Positions 1 to 12,900 of a DNA stretch of 64,000 nt are shown here, one piece after another. Under the pieces are notes generated by a model that worked only from the letters and a program-made list of their open reading frames with translations, did no database searches and was not told where the DNA came from. This DNA comes from Cyanophora paradoxa (Eukaryota; Glaucocystophyceae; Cyanophorales; Cyanophoraceae): assembly GCA_004431415.1 (NCBI GenBank), contig QPMI01000040.1:248001-312000 (forward strand), written 5' to 3'. Made by a program: the position numbers and the translations under genes. Each line of letters opens with the position of its first letter. Position 1 is the first letter of the stretch.

Positions 1-182
1 CGCTCAGAAGCACTACCGGACGCTAGAAGAGGAGAGGGAGGTCGGAGGGGCGGGGGGGGGGGGGGGGGGGGGTGTGCCTCGGGCCACTCCATGCCTCGTG
101 CCTCAGGCCATGATGCATGGAGCTGAGCGAGGATGGCTCAGGCCACTCTTACAAGAGAGGGGCGGGAGTCCAAGGGGCTCGC
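1..182. other. 3' flank of the first ankyrin-TIR gene, with a G tract
   Basis: No gene is supported here. The stretch lies just past the stop codon of the minus-strand ankyrin-TIR gene and holds an uninterrupted run of 21 G at 52-72. Open frames crossing it are GC-rich shadows without family motifs. Confidence 0.5.
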
Positions 183-3100
183 TCAGGCGACGGTGCAGGC
201 CTTGGAGCGGCCGCCGCCGCCGCCGCCGCCGCCGCCCGCCGCGGCGGCCACGCGCAGCTCCTCGATCCTCCGCTGCGCCCGCGCGATCCGCTCGCGCCGC
301 TCCGCCAGCGCCCGCTCGAGGTACGGCACGTCGGTAGTGACGGTGACGGCGACGGCCGGGCCCGCCGCCGCGGCGGCCTCGGCCCTCTTCTGCCCGGCGG
401 ACGCGGGGCGCAAGCCGAGCGCCGCCGCGTTCGGGAGGGACTCCAGGAGCGCGTCCAGGTTCTGCGTGCGTACCCCCGTTGGCGCTCGAACGAAAGCTAC
501 GCGAAAGGGAGGGGGTACACGTACCGCGAGGAGGGCGACGTTTCCTTTCGTCATGTACGCGCGTGACTGCGAGTCGGGGTACAGTCCCTCCACCGCCTGC
601 AGGGGGGCTTCAGGGGGTACGGTAACAACGCCGCCGTGGGGGGCGCAGGGGGGTACCTGGCGGTCGGAGACAACCACCGGCCTCAGCGGCCGCTTGTTCA
701 GCTCCGCCAGCTGCGGAGGGGGAGGCGTTGATCGACGTGCGCAGCGAAAAAAGGCGGGGGTACGGGAATGCAGACCTGGAGGCGGTCGCGGAGGAGGGGG
801 TCGGCGATTGCGGCCTTGGAGAGGAGGGGTACGAAGGCCGAGCACTGCGCGGGCGTCGGGCGAAGACGGAACGGGGCGAGGGGGGGTACGGGGGCGAGCG
901 GGCCTTGACGACGGCCTGGGCGCCATCGTCGCCGCCGCCGCGGACGGCGCCGGCGGAGGGCGGGCGCTGCGTGCCGCCGCCGGAGCAGTCGAGCCAGCAG
1001 CGGGCGCCACGGTGGGCCAGGCCCCGCACGAACTGCTCCGCGAAGGACGCGTCCGCGGCGTGGCACCAGACGAAGAGGAAGGGCGATGGCTCCTCCACGT
1101 CGCAGCGGGCGCCGGGCGTCGCGAGCAGCGCCGCCGCCGCCTGCGCCAGGGCCTCCTGTCCCGCGGGCCCCGCCCCGGCGGCCCCGCCCGTCGCCAGCCG
1201 CTGGGTCAGCGTGAGGGCAAAGGGCGGCAGTCCCGCAGCGAAGAGGGCGTCCCTGCAGCCGGGCGGGCGCGTGAGCGCGTGAGCGGCGGGCGCGCCAAAT
1301 CGGACGGCGCGCAAAGCAGCGCACGTCGAGAGATCCCTGCGCAAGCCGCGAATCAGAGGTGGGTAGAAGATCGATCGAAGAGGTTTAAAAATGGCTTCGC
1401 GCACGCGAACTGCTGCTTCATAAGGGCTCCTTGGAGCTGGTCGTCCAGTGCGCACTTCTCGCGCCAGACAGGGTACACCGCGCGCCCGAGCCGCCGCGCC
1501 GCCGCCAGCTGCGCCCGGCACCGCGCCGACCGCCTCGCGGCGTCGCTGCGGGGCGGGTCTGAGGGGGGGTACGGAACGGAATCTGAGCGGAGTCTCGGCT
1601 CACCTGACCACGAAGATGAGGGCCTGCGCTTTCTTGAGCCCCGCCGACTCCTGCGAACGAAGCGAAAGCCGTCAAGGCGGGGCGGGCGGAGGAAAAAGAG
1701 AAGGGGGGGGAATGCTTCGTTCGCGCACGTCCGCCTCGGAAGGGTCGTCCAGGGCGCACTGCGCAGGGGCGGAGCTTGAACTTAGCTTAAGCTTGAGCAA
1801 TCTTAGCTTCACGAAGTTCAGAGGTTAGCTTAGGGCTCAGCGGGGCCGGCTCTGCTCGGGGCGGGCGGCGCGAAGGGGCGGGGCGGGGCGGGGCGGGGCG
1901 GGGCCCACGGTCAGGTGGGCCGCCTCCAGGCCGGCGTGCAGTCGCCGCGCAAAGGCCGCGTCCTCGGGGGCGTGTCTGCGGCACGCGGTCCCGAATGAGA
2001 CGTGGAAGTTTAATATGAGAGGGAGGGGTATATTTCTGTGCGCACGAAATGAACGCGTCTCGGAGTCCGCTCGCGCGCTTGAGGGCCGCCTGCGGGGGGT
2101 ACGGTGAGTCCGCGGAGCGGGGTACGGGTGCCGGAAGAAAGAGACGGGGGTACGGCCACCTGGAACGAAACGTCGGGGTGGGCCTGCACCACCATCCTCC
2201 GGCTCGGGCCCTGCCCGACGGAGCGGGCGGGGTCGGCCCCTGCGCCGCGCTCACTTAAAGATAGTAGAAAGGCAGAGAGAAGAAGGAAGGAAGGACCGCG
2301 CTGGATGAGGAGGGTGCAGACGTCGAGCATGGCGGGCCCGCAGGCGACTGCGTTGTACAGCGGCGTCTCGCCCCTCGCGTCCGCCGCGCTGCCCCGGAAG
2401 GAAAGCTCGTACTAAGAAAGAAAGCGAGGAAGGCATAAATGTAGGAAGGGGGGTAGCGCACTCGACGGCGGCGTCGGACGCCTCGCGGGCGAGGCGGAGG
2501 GCCGTGTGGCGGAAGCCGTGCCTGGCGGCGGCGACGCCGTCGGCCTCGCAGGGGCTCCGGGCGGGCGGGCGGGCGGGCGGGCGGGCGGGCGGCGCACCGG
2601 CACGCGAGGAGGAGGGCCGACTCGCCGGCGTCCCCGCCGCCGCCTTCGCCGCCGCCCGCCGCCGGCTTCTCGTACCCCCCGTCCTCCTCGCCCCCGTCGT
2701 CGAACTTGCCCTGGCTTTGGAACCACCCCCCGCGGAACCGGCGCCGCTGCGGCCGTGTCAGAGATAGAAATCGGGGGGGTGGGGAGGGGCTCACGAGGAG
2801 GCGATCGGGGCCCTCGAGGGCCAGGAGGCGCATGGCGCCATGCGCCAGCGCCCGAATCGGCCCGCCTGAGAGTGTAAATACGTTCGGTCGGATCAGATGA
2901 AGAAGAGATGTATGCGAACAGATCGATAAAGGCACCCCGCGAGCCGGCCGCAGCCTTGAGCGTCGCCGCGAAGTCGCCCGTCCAGAAAGCCCCCTTGCAG
3001 AGCAGCGCCATGTCCAGGCACGCCCTGCCGGGGGCGTTCGTTCCCTATAAAAAAGGGTACAGTAAAATTCGAATTCGGACCTGACTTCGTCGACGAGCCC

Positions 3101-6100
3101 GTCGGCCGCGACGGCGGCCGCCGTCGCCAGAAACCTGCGGTGCCGGCCGCGGTTCGAGCGCGCGAATCCGAAAGCACATCTAGAATACCGCATATGTACC
3201 CCCCCGCCCTTCCGTAGAGCCGCGGCTCGCGGCTATCGAGCGCCAGCCTCCCGTTGAGTTCGTAGTAGCGCTTCGCGACGCCGCGCAGGATGGGCGGGCG
3301 GGGCGGTCCCGCCCGCCCGCACGCCTCGTCCTCGAGCTTGATGAGATGGGAGCGGACGTGGGCGGCGCCGCCGCGGGCGGCCCCGAGGGGCGTCATGCCC
3401 TCCTCGTCCTGAGCCTCCAGCGAAGCCCCAGAGGCCAGCAGGAGGTCCACCAGCCGCACGCTCTTCCCGTCCCTGCACGCACTGCGCGCGCGCGAGAGTG
3501 GGAGCCGCCCGTGAGCGATCGATCGATCCTGCGCCAGCAACGACAGCACGTGCGCGCACTCGTGGATCGGCTCGCCGCCGACGTACTGGATCGCGTCCTG
3601 GCTCTGGCGCTTGTACGCAACGTCGACCCTCGCGCCGCGCGAGAGGAGCAGCTTCACGATCGCCAGGCCCTCCTCCGTCTCCGCGCGCTGCGCAGCCCCC
3701 AACGCGCTGCGGAAGGTCGTATCCTTGACTTCCGCTCCCTTCGAGAGGGGAAGGGGGGGGGAGGTTCAGGCGGGGTGCGGTGGCAGGAGGGAGGAAGTCA
3801 GCGGGGTACGCCTCACCCTGTCGAGGAGCATCTGGACGATCTCAAGGCGGCGGCTGCCGTCCGGGCGGTGGCCGCAGGCGTAACCGAGCGGGCTCCCGTA
3901 GGGGGATTCCTCGTTGACGTCCGCGCCCGCCTCTACAATCATTCGGATGGTCTCGTCGTCGTGGCTCGCTTGGAACGCCTGCGGTGAAAAATCAAGAGGG
4001 GGGTACGGCGTCTAGAAGGACGGAGAGGACCGCGACGAGGAGGCCGGCGGGGGGCGCCCCGGCCGCGAGGAGCTCCCTCAGGGCGACCAGATTCTTCCTG
4101 CTCAGCGCGTTCACGGGCCGCGCGTCGGCCATGTTCGGTTTGCGCTCCAGGATCGTCCTGCGGCCGGAGGAGGAGGCTCGACGGCCGAACGGCGCGTCCA
4201 CCGCCGCAGCGCGTGCACGCGCACCGCAGGACGGCAGTAGAGCTGTTGCGCGCCGCCAGGTTCATCGGCTGCGGGCCGGGGCCGCATCAGATCAGAGGCG
4301 CGGCGCTCCTCGGCGCGGGAGGGAGGGAGGGAGGGCTCACATGAAGCTGGACGTCGCCGGTGCTGTTCTCCACGCTCGCCCCGCGGCTGAGCAGATCGAC
4401 GACGACGGCCTCCGGGGGGGACGCCGCCAGCGCCACCTGCAGCGGCGTCTTGCCCTCCTTGGTCTTGGCCTCCAGCTCCGCCCCGGCCTCCAGCAGGACG
4501 CGGGCCGTCTCTACGACGTCGCCCTCGAGGAGCTGAGAGGCCTTGGCGTGCATCGGCCTGCTCTCGTCGTCGAACGGGCTTCTCCTCGTGAAGTTTATGC
4601 CGAAGCTCGCTCTGCGCGGCGTGTCGGCCGCTGCTGAAGAGCGACAGCGCCAAAGAAGGGAGAGGGCCCGCACATTCCGCAAGAGACGGCGAGGTGGAGC
4701 GGGGTCAGGCCGCCGCCGGCGCCGGCGACCGGCTCGGTGGGGAGGGAGACGGGTACACCCATGTCGAGGAGCGCCTTGACGCAGGCGGGCCGCGCGCTGG
4801 CGGCCGCCGCGTGAAGGGCGCTGTACCCTTCCTTCGGCCCGTACTGCCGGGCAGTTAGCTAACATGAAAAAAGAACTCGCGGGGGGGTACAACGAAACCG
4901 GCGGCGCACCTTGGAGTCTCCTTTGGGGGGTACGAAGGGCGCCGCGAGGTTCACGCCCAGCTCCTTGAGGGCCCTGTGGTCCCATAAGAGTCGTACGGAC
5001 TCGAGAAGGGGGGGTACGACGCGCCGGAGGACCTCGGTCTCCCCGGCGGCGGCGGCGAGGAGGGCGGCGGACTGGCCGCAGGCGGCCACGTCCGCGCCGC
5101 GCTGCGCGAGGAGCCTCACACACTCGACGTGGCCACGCTCCGCCGCGATCTCCAGCGCCGACGCCTGCGCCGCGTCAGCGCGGGAGCAATTCGCGGGATG
5201 CCGGGGCCGGGTGGGGGTACGGGCGCGCCGTGCCCTTGAATCTGCGCTCGCGGGAGAGAATGCCTTTAGCGTTGGAGTCTGCCCCCCGATCCAGGAGGAT
5301 CTTCAGGACGTCCAGGTGCCCCCCCGCCGCCGCCTCCAGCAGGCTCGGCCAGGGCTCCTCGTAGTCGTACCCCCGCTTCTTCCCTTCGTCGCCCGCGGTC
5401 GGCGGCTGCGGCTCTCCGTCCTTCGCCCCCGCCCCGTGCTCCAAGAGGTACCTGCGCGTGAATCGGATCGCGCACCCCTGCAGAAACCGCGTACCCCCGG
5501 GCGCACTGGACGGCGGCGGCGTGGCCGAATCGCGCGGCGAGGTTGAGGGGCGTGCCGAGGCGCCTCCTGTGCACCCGCGGGTTCTCCTTGCGCTCTTCGA
5601 CGAGGTACTTCAGCGCTTCCAGGCGGCCGGCGCCCGCCGCGCCGTGCAGGGGGTACACCCGCTCCGAGATCAGCAGGCCGCCCGGGCCCTCCTCGGGCTT
5701 GGCGTCCCCCCCTGATGCCTCATCTTCTTCGCCCCCGTCCTTCTTCGGAGGCTTCTTGGGACCGCGCTCCAGCAGATACCTGAGCGGGTGTCTCACGCTC
5801 CAGAGAGTTCCGAGTCGATCAAAATTTCGAACGGCACCTCGTCAGCTCGACGCTGCCGCTCTCAGCCGCGCAGAAACAGAGCACGTAGTAGATCTGCTCG
5901 TGGAGCCAGCCGTAGCGGACCTTCTCCAGCTCGTTCTCGGGGCACCTGCTTTGCCTCCACCGCCATTCCGCGTCGTAGTTGCTGCCCGGCGGCGGCCCCC
6001 GCGGCGCCGGCCACGAGTCGAGCAGCAGGCGAGTGAGGGCGAGGCCGCCGGCCCGCGCGGCGGCGATGCACACGCCGGCGTAAGATCGCACTGCCTGCGC

Positions 6101-6805
6101 GGCGTGCGCCTCTCTATTCAGCTCCTCGTCGAAGCCCTGCCGCGCTGCAAGGAGCCGCCTGCGTCGAAGCGTCAGCGGCGCGGCGGAAGGGCCGCTCCTC
6201 GGCACTCAACGCGGCGCACTTGAGCGTCTCTGCTTCTCCTGAGCTGGCGGCCTTGTAGAGCGCGCACGGCTCGACGCTGTAGCTCGCATCTGCTTGGAGG
6301 CCGGTCGCGGAGAATGCAAGGCTGGCGGTGCGCTCGAAGAGGAGCCTGCCGGCCGCAGCGTACGGTCGGCCCACCAACGAGCAGCTGACAGCGGGGCAGG
6401 GTGCGAACCTCAGGGCCTCGCGGTGCCCGCCGCTGACCGCGTGCCAAATTGGAGTGCGGCCATCAGAGTCGGGGGCAGCGATGAGGGAGTTGGAATGGGC
6501 GCCGCGGTCGAGTAGCAACCTGTACAGCGGAGATCATCGCGTGCGCGTGGTCGGCGGCGCCATCGGCGGCGCTTCGAATTCGCGCACCGGCAGGCGTCCA
6601 CGTTTCCGACCGACGCAGCGTACGCAAGTGGCTGTCGTAAGCTCGATCAAGCTTTGCCGACGGTTTGCGCGGTAGTGGCCAAACCCGCACGCACCGTTAG
6701 GCCATCTCCGCCGCGCGCGACGTGCGGGTCTTGTGGAAGGTCAGCACCCCTAGCGTACTCGCTCCAGAAAGAGGCAAGTCCGTTCGTGCTCTGTGATCCG
6801 CCCAT
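183..6805 (-). CDS. Ankyrin-repeat / tandem TIR-domain protein, paralogue A (inactive-type TIR, CaaX end)
   Basis: Multi-exon gene read right to left. Exon 1 (6695-6805) starts MGGSQS, an N-myristoylation-type start (G2, S6). Exon 2 (6588-6631), exon 3 (6409-6519) and exon 4 (from 6345) carry the first ankyrin repeats, for example LTPLAYAASVGNVDACRLLL across exons 1-3. Many more repeats follow to about 2290, such as GHLDVLKILLDRGADSNAKG near 5300. TIR1 lies at about 2090-1420: RDAFISCA (strand A), CALDDPSEAD (BB-loop position), ALIFVVS (strand D), then SARCRAQL where active TIRs have SxWCxxEL. A second, weaker TIR-like domain lies at about 1300-780 (FLFVWCHAADASF, GARCWLDC, CSAFVPLLS). The last exon (183-461) ends in a coiled coil, a Gly run and RSKACTVA, a CaaX box. 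Collinear segments match paralogue B. Ankyrin arrays bind proteins and TIR domains signal or cleave NAD; a membrane-tethered sensor or regulator is my inference. Some middle exon edges remain uncertain. Confidence 0.8.
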
Positions 6806-6954
6806 GCCGCGGCCGCTGTGGTTGTAACCACGCTATCTAACCACTAGTAACCAGCTGCAGGGGGGTACTAGCTCATAATTGGAAAGAGGATAGACCGGAC
6901 GGAGTTCATCCGGCGCTGCTCAGCAGCTCGCCGAGTCGTGCGAGGAGCGGCGAG
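6806..6954. promoter_or_regulatory. Shared bidirectional promoter region of the ankyrin-TIR pair
   Basis: Only 149 bp separate the two divergent ATG codons (6805 minus, 6955 plus), so both promoters must overlap here or extend into the genes. It contains the inverted repeat GTGGTT-GT-AACCAC at 6818-6831 and three AACCA(C/G) copies at 6826, 6839 and 6849. No TATA box is clear. The binding factor is unknown. Confidence 0.6.
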
Positions 6955-9900
6955 ATGGAGCTAGAGCCCAGCGAGGCACTGCTTATGGCCGCCGGGGCTG
7001 GAGACGTGCGCGAAGTTCGGTGCGCGCCCTGCAGATGATGAGCCGCTGCTTGCACAATCAACGCTCCTTGCAGAGACCTCCTCGCGCGTGGAGCCTTCGC
7101 GGATACGCCCTCGCGGCGACCGCTGACGACGAAGGACGGCAAGGAGATCCCCGTCGGCCGCACGGCGCTCCACGAAGCGGCTCGAGCCGGTCACATCGAC
7201 GTTTTGAGGTGCTGCGCGCAGCATAGCCCACTGCTGCCGTACGCGCCGCAGTTGCTGATCGACTGATGCGCCAGGATTCTCTGCGCCGAGCCATACGTGG
7301 ATGTGAACGTGCGCGCCTTGATCCCGGATGGGGATACAGAGCGCTACGGCCCTTCTCCGCTCGACGTTTCCGCCGCCTCCAACCGCGTGGATGCCATCCG
7401 CTTCCTCCTCGAGCGAGGCGCGAAGCAGCCCGAGAAGGCCCTCATCGCCGCCCTGGGAGCGAAAGTAGACACCAGCGACGCCGTCCGGTGCGTCGTATTC
7501 GCACGGCTCGCCCGCCCGCGGTCGCCTTGCGCGTGCTGACGTCTCGGCGGTTTCGCAGTGTCCTTCTGGAGACGGACGCGACCGCCAGCTGCAGGCACGT
7601 CATTTCCAGTCTAGCCGCTGTGCTCGTGGCGCATGTGGGCAGCTTGGGGACGCTCCAGTGCGCGAGCCCTCTGGCGGGCCGTTCTTTCCCTCATTCCGAC
7701 CCCCACGCAGGGCCATCCTGGCTGCAACCCCGGCGGGCGAGAGGCGAAAGGAGGCGGCCGGCTGCGCCTTCGGGGCCGCCCTCTCCGAAAGCGGAGCGGT
7801 CGTGCGGTTCGTTCGGACTTCCCATCGCTCGGCCAGCCGGCCCCTGACCGGTCCCAAGGGTCCTGGCCGCAGAGGGTATGCCAGTGGACGGGGAGACCCA
7901 CAAAGCGGGGTACACGGCCCTCGGCCTCGCGGCGCTCTCCGGCAAGCTCGAGGCCGTCACGTGCGCGCCGCCTCCAGATTTCTCGTACCCCGGACCTCAA
8001 AGGCTCGGCAGCGCGTTCGTTGAGCTGGGGGCGAGGCTCTCGGGTATCGAGAAGGCGGGGGGGAAGGACGGCCCGGCCCCCGACGTCATCTGTTGGGCAG
8101 CCGAAGGGGGGCACGTGCCCGTCATTCGGTACGCCCGTACCCCGGGGTGGGCCTGCCGGATCTGACCGGGGGTACAGGTACTTGCTGTCGCGCGGGGCGT
8201 CGCTGGAAGCGCGGGACGCGGAGGGGTACACTCCCATCCTCAAGGCGGCGGCCTGCGGCCACGGACCGGCGGTTGTGGCACTGGCTGAGGCGGGAGCGGA
8301 TCCCACCGCCCGATCCACGGGGCCGATGGGCGCCCCCCTCGAGGGAGGCGAGCCCTCGAAGGGTCTGGCCGACTTTGCGGCGGCGCTGTCGTACCCCCCC
8401 GTCCTGCGTCTCCTCCGGGCGCGAGGCATCCCGTACGACCTGTCGACGAAGTCGGGGGCCTTCGATAGATCCGCCCCGCCGAGGGACACCGAGTTCTGGA
8501 TGTTCTTTCAGGGCTGGAGAGAGGTGCCCCGGCCCCTTGCCCCGCCCTTTCTCCCGCCCGCGGTCCCGAGCGGCGCGCGCGCGCGCAGAGGAGGCGCACG
8601 CCGCTGGGCTGGACGGCGCATCGCGGGGACGCGGAGGCGGTGCGGGAGCTGCTGGCGGCCGGCGCGGACCCGAGCGAGCCGGCGCTCGTGCTCCGGTTCG
8701 GCGACGAAGGGAAGGTGGTATCCCAGGAGGGCGCGCGGCCGCTCTACGAGGCGGCCGCCGGCGGCTTCCCCGAGGTCGTGCGGCTGCTGGTGCAGGCGGG
8801 GGCGGACCCTGAGGCGCGCCAGCAGGACAGCGGCGGCGGCCCGAGCGCCAGCGCCAGCGGCGCCCTGAGCTTCCGCCCGCTCGAGAAGGCCATCGCCTCG
8901 GGCAAGGTCGAGGCCGCGCGGGCCCTACTGGAGCTCGGCTGCGGTGTCACGGACGACGCGTACGCGCCGGCGGCGGAGGGGGCGGAGCCGCGCGCCGCGG
9001 CGCTGCCCCTCGCCTGCGAGATCGGGAACCTCGACCTCGTCCGGTGCGAACGAAGGGCCGGCCCCCTCCTTCTTCGTCTTAACTTGAGGGACGCAGGGCT
9101 CTGCTGGCGCGGGGCGCCTCGCCGGCGTCGAAGCACGGGCACAGCGCGACGCCCTACGCGATCGCGGCCCGGGGCGGCCGCGCCGACATCCTCCGGTGCG
9201 TCTGTAGGGGTACGGTGGGCGTTATCAGAGATTGAGGGGCGGCGTGTGTGCAGGGCGCTGGTGGAGCGGGAGGCGCCGTCGCGCGACGTGGTGGAGAGCG
9301 TCGCGGCGGGCGCGGCCCGGGCGGGCGCCGTCGACTGCCTCCGCGTCGCTCTGGACCTCGGGGCGGATCTCCGCAGGCGATTCGTGGAGGAAGACGCGGC
9401 GCAGTCGGCCCACGGCCGCGGCCCGAAGCCCTTCGTGACGCTGCTGCTGCGGGCCGCGGCTGGCGGGCACCTGGAGTGCGTGCGGGAGCTCCTCGGCAGG
9501 GGCGCCGACCCGAGGGAGGTGGAGGGCGTGCCGCCGCCTCCGCCGAAGGACGAGGGCGGCGGGCCGAAGCCGCAGCAGCCGCCCGAGTTCGTCCTGAGCG
9601 GCCGCTCGGCGCTGGAGTGCGCGGCGGCGGGCGGGCACGCCGGCGTCGTGCGCCTGCTCGCCTCCCGCGGCGCGCCCGTCGACCGCCCGGGCTCGGGCCG
9701 CGACTCGGCGCTGGGGCTGGCGGCCGCGGGTCGGCACAAGGAGACCGTGCGGGCCCTGCTGGAGTGCGGGGCGGACCCCGCGCGCCCTGAGGCGAAGTAC
9801 ACCTTTCGCGGGGACGAGTGGTGCCCCGCGCTGCACGTCGCCGCGCAGAAGTCGGACCTCCACACCCTCCGGTGCGCTCCGCTTCGAATTCGATCTGTCT

Positions 9901-12900
9901 TGGTCGAGCCGAGCTCGCGGGCCGCAGCGTGCTGCTCGACGCCGGCGCACCGGTCGACCAGAGCGACTCGAAGAACCGGACGCCCCTCATGCGGCCCCTC
10001 GTCTCCTCCGACGGCTCCGACCCGACCGGCCTCCTCCCCACCGTACAGGAGCTGCTGCGGCGCGGGGCGGACCCCTTCCACGGCTCCAAGCCGACGGACG
10101 GCTCGGGAGACTTCATGGATCTGTGCATCCTTCACCAGGTTCGATCCTCCGCGGCCCCTCTAAATCTTCCGGCTTGCAACTGGATCTGATTTCGGGGGAG
10201 GGTGCAGGTGTCCTGTGGAATGACGCGCCTCGAAGTCCTCGTGTACCCCCCTCCCCGCCCCACGCCCCTTTTGAACACTGCACAGCCCCCCTGAAGCCTC
10301 CCCCCCCTTCTTCCCCCCCCCCTTCCCTTCGCGAAGCGCGATGGAGGAGGCGGGCTTTCGGGTACCCCGGCAGTCGGCGGCGATGGCGAGTGCCATCCTG
10401 TTTGCCTTCAGCAAAGGGGCTTTCGCTACCGCCAGGTAGCTAAAAATAGCCCCCCTTCGAATAGTGATTACTCGTACCCCGGCCAACAATCTTCGTTCGC
10501 AGGTGGTACCTGGAGCGCGGAGTCGACACGAGCCTCGCTTACCTGTCCGGCGAGGAGCGCGCGGACCTGCTGAAGGTCGGTGGTACCCCTCCCTTGGCGC
10601 CCGCCCCCCTCGAGCTCGGCCGGCCGTGGCGGCCGCGGTCGCTCCGATCGCGAACTGGGGGCGCGGCAGGAGCGCCCCTTGCTGCACGCGCTGCTCGTGC
10701 ACGCCACCGGCAAGCAGGCCGACGACTTCCTCGCCTGCCTGCGGTTCGACTCCCGGCGGGAACCTTTCTGTTCCCTTCCCTTACGGCCTTCGGCGTTCCA
10801 GGCTGGTCCTGGACAACGGAGCGGGCGTGAACGCGTCCTTCCGCGGGTCCACGCGTGCGTACCCCGCCCCAGTTCCGCACGTACCCCCCTGAGCGCCCCT
10901 CTGCAGCGCTGCACCTCGCCGCCGGGAACGCCGCGGCCGGCCTCGAGGCCCTTCGGGTGCTGCTCGAGCGCGGGGCGGACGTGCAGGCGCGTGGCAAGGG
11001 CGGGCGCACGCCGCTGCTCGTCGCTGTGAGCGGCGCCGGCAAGGACGAGGAGAGGCTCCCTTTCGTTCGGGCGCTCCTGGACGCGGGGGCGGACGTTGGG
11101 GCGCGCGACGAGGCCGGCCGCAGCGCCGCGGCCGAGGCGGCAGAGGCGCACAGCCTGCCGCTGTTCCGGCTCCTGATGGAGCGCGGCGCCGCTCGCCACG
11201 TCCAGGAGGGAGAGATCCTCGCGGCGGCGAGCCGCCCCCGCGAGAGCAACCGGAGCCGCGATGAGAAGGCCATCGCTGACGCGCGCAACTTCCTCGCGTA
11301 AGCGCCCCTCGCGCTTTCGGAAGCTCGGATCAGTCGGGCTGACGGGGGGTAGGGCGGTGCTGGAGGACGAGCTGCGGGAGGTGGAGGCGGAGGGGTACGC
11401 GTGGCCGGAAGTGGCGCGCGACGCGGAGGGCGGGCTGGCGGGCCGCGCCCGCGGCTACTCGATGGCGCTGCGGGCGGCGCTGGACGACGACTCGGGGTCC
11501 GCCGCGGCCGCCGACGACGCGCGCCAGTGGGCCGACCTGCTGCTCTGCCTGCGGGGGCCCCTCCGCCCGAGCGAGCTGCACCTGAAGCTGGTCGCCGATG
11601 AGGACGGCCCGCGCGCGGCGGCGCTCGCGGCGGCGGCGCGCGTGCTGCGCCTCGAGGGCCGCGCCGCGCCCGAGGCGGCCGCGGAGGAGGAGAAGCCCTC
11701 CAGGGCCGCCGGGCGCTCGGACAGGAAGGCGGAGGGGGAGGCGCAGAAGGACGAGGACCCCGCGGAGGAGGCAGCGGACGCGGCGGACGGGGAGACGGCG
11801 CTCCACGCCGCCTGCCGCGCCGGCCTGCGCCTCACGGCCCTCCGCCTCGCCCGCGCCGTACCCCCCGACGCCGTCGAGTGCGCGCGCTCGCGCGCCTCGC
11901 TTCGGCTGTGCGGCCCTCTCTCACTCGCGGCCGGCTGCAGCGCGGCGGACGCGGCAGAGGAGACGGCGCTCTCGCGGGCCGTCGCCTTCGGCCCGCCCCT
12001 CTTCGACGTCTGCGCCCTCCTCATCCAGAAGGGCGCGCCCCGCGCCCCTCCCGAGCTGAGCTGCCTTGGCTGAGTTGCGGTGCAGGGGCGGACCTGGGGC
12101 GGCAGATCGGCAGCGGGGAGGGCGGCCGGCAGAGGCGCGCGCTCCTTTTTGAAGCGCTCTCAAGCCCCTCCCCGGTGACACTCGCCGCAGGGTGGTGCTG
12201 GACGCGACGCGCGACGCCGCGTACCGCGCGCGGCTGAAGCGCGCCGCCACCAGCCGCGACGCGTTCATCTCGTGCGCTCGCGTACCCCCCTTTTCGACCG
12301 GTGCCCCGCTCGGGTCCGACGCGGCCGACTCGGCCGGGCGGCAGGTACGGGCACCACCCGCCGGAGGTGGCGCGCTTCACGGCGCGGCTGAGGGACCGCT
12401 TCCAGGCCGAGCAGGTCTCGGTGCGCGGGGAACGCCGGCGCTCCTTGGGACCCAGCGAGGGGGAAGCTTCGAGGGGCCCCGAGGGACGTCCCCCTAGGAC
12501 CTAGCTCCCCCGCCTCCATCCTGTCTGCCCCTGACCGCGCCTCAGTGCTGGATGGACGAGATGAAAGCCACGGGTAAACTCCGCTTCGCGCGCCGCATAC
12601 GCGCCGGGCCGCTGCCGCTCGGTGTGAGCCTGACCGGGGTCCCCTGCAGGCATCGAGGCGGGGACCGAGGTTCGCCACGTCGTCCGCTGCGGCCGCCCGC
12701 GGCCGCCCCGCCCCTGACCGCCCCGCCCCGGCTGCAGTGGCGGGAGCAGATCGGCGTCGGAATCAGGGCCGCGCGGGTCGTCGTCTTCATCGCTAGCAAG
12801 GCGCGCTCAGCGTAAGATCCGAGAATCCTGCGGCCTGACTGACGGCCCACCCGCCCTCGCCCGCCCTCCTCCGCAGCACTCGTGCGCGTCGGACTGGTGC

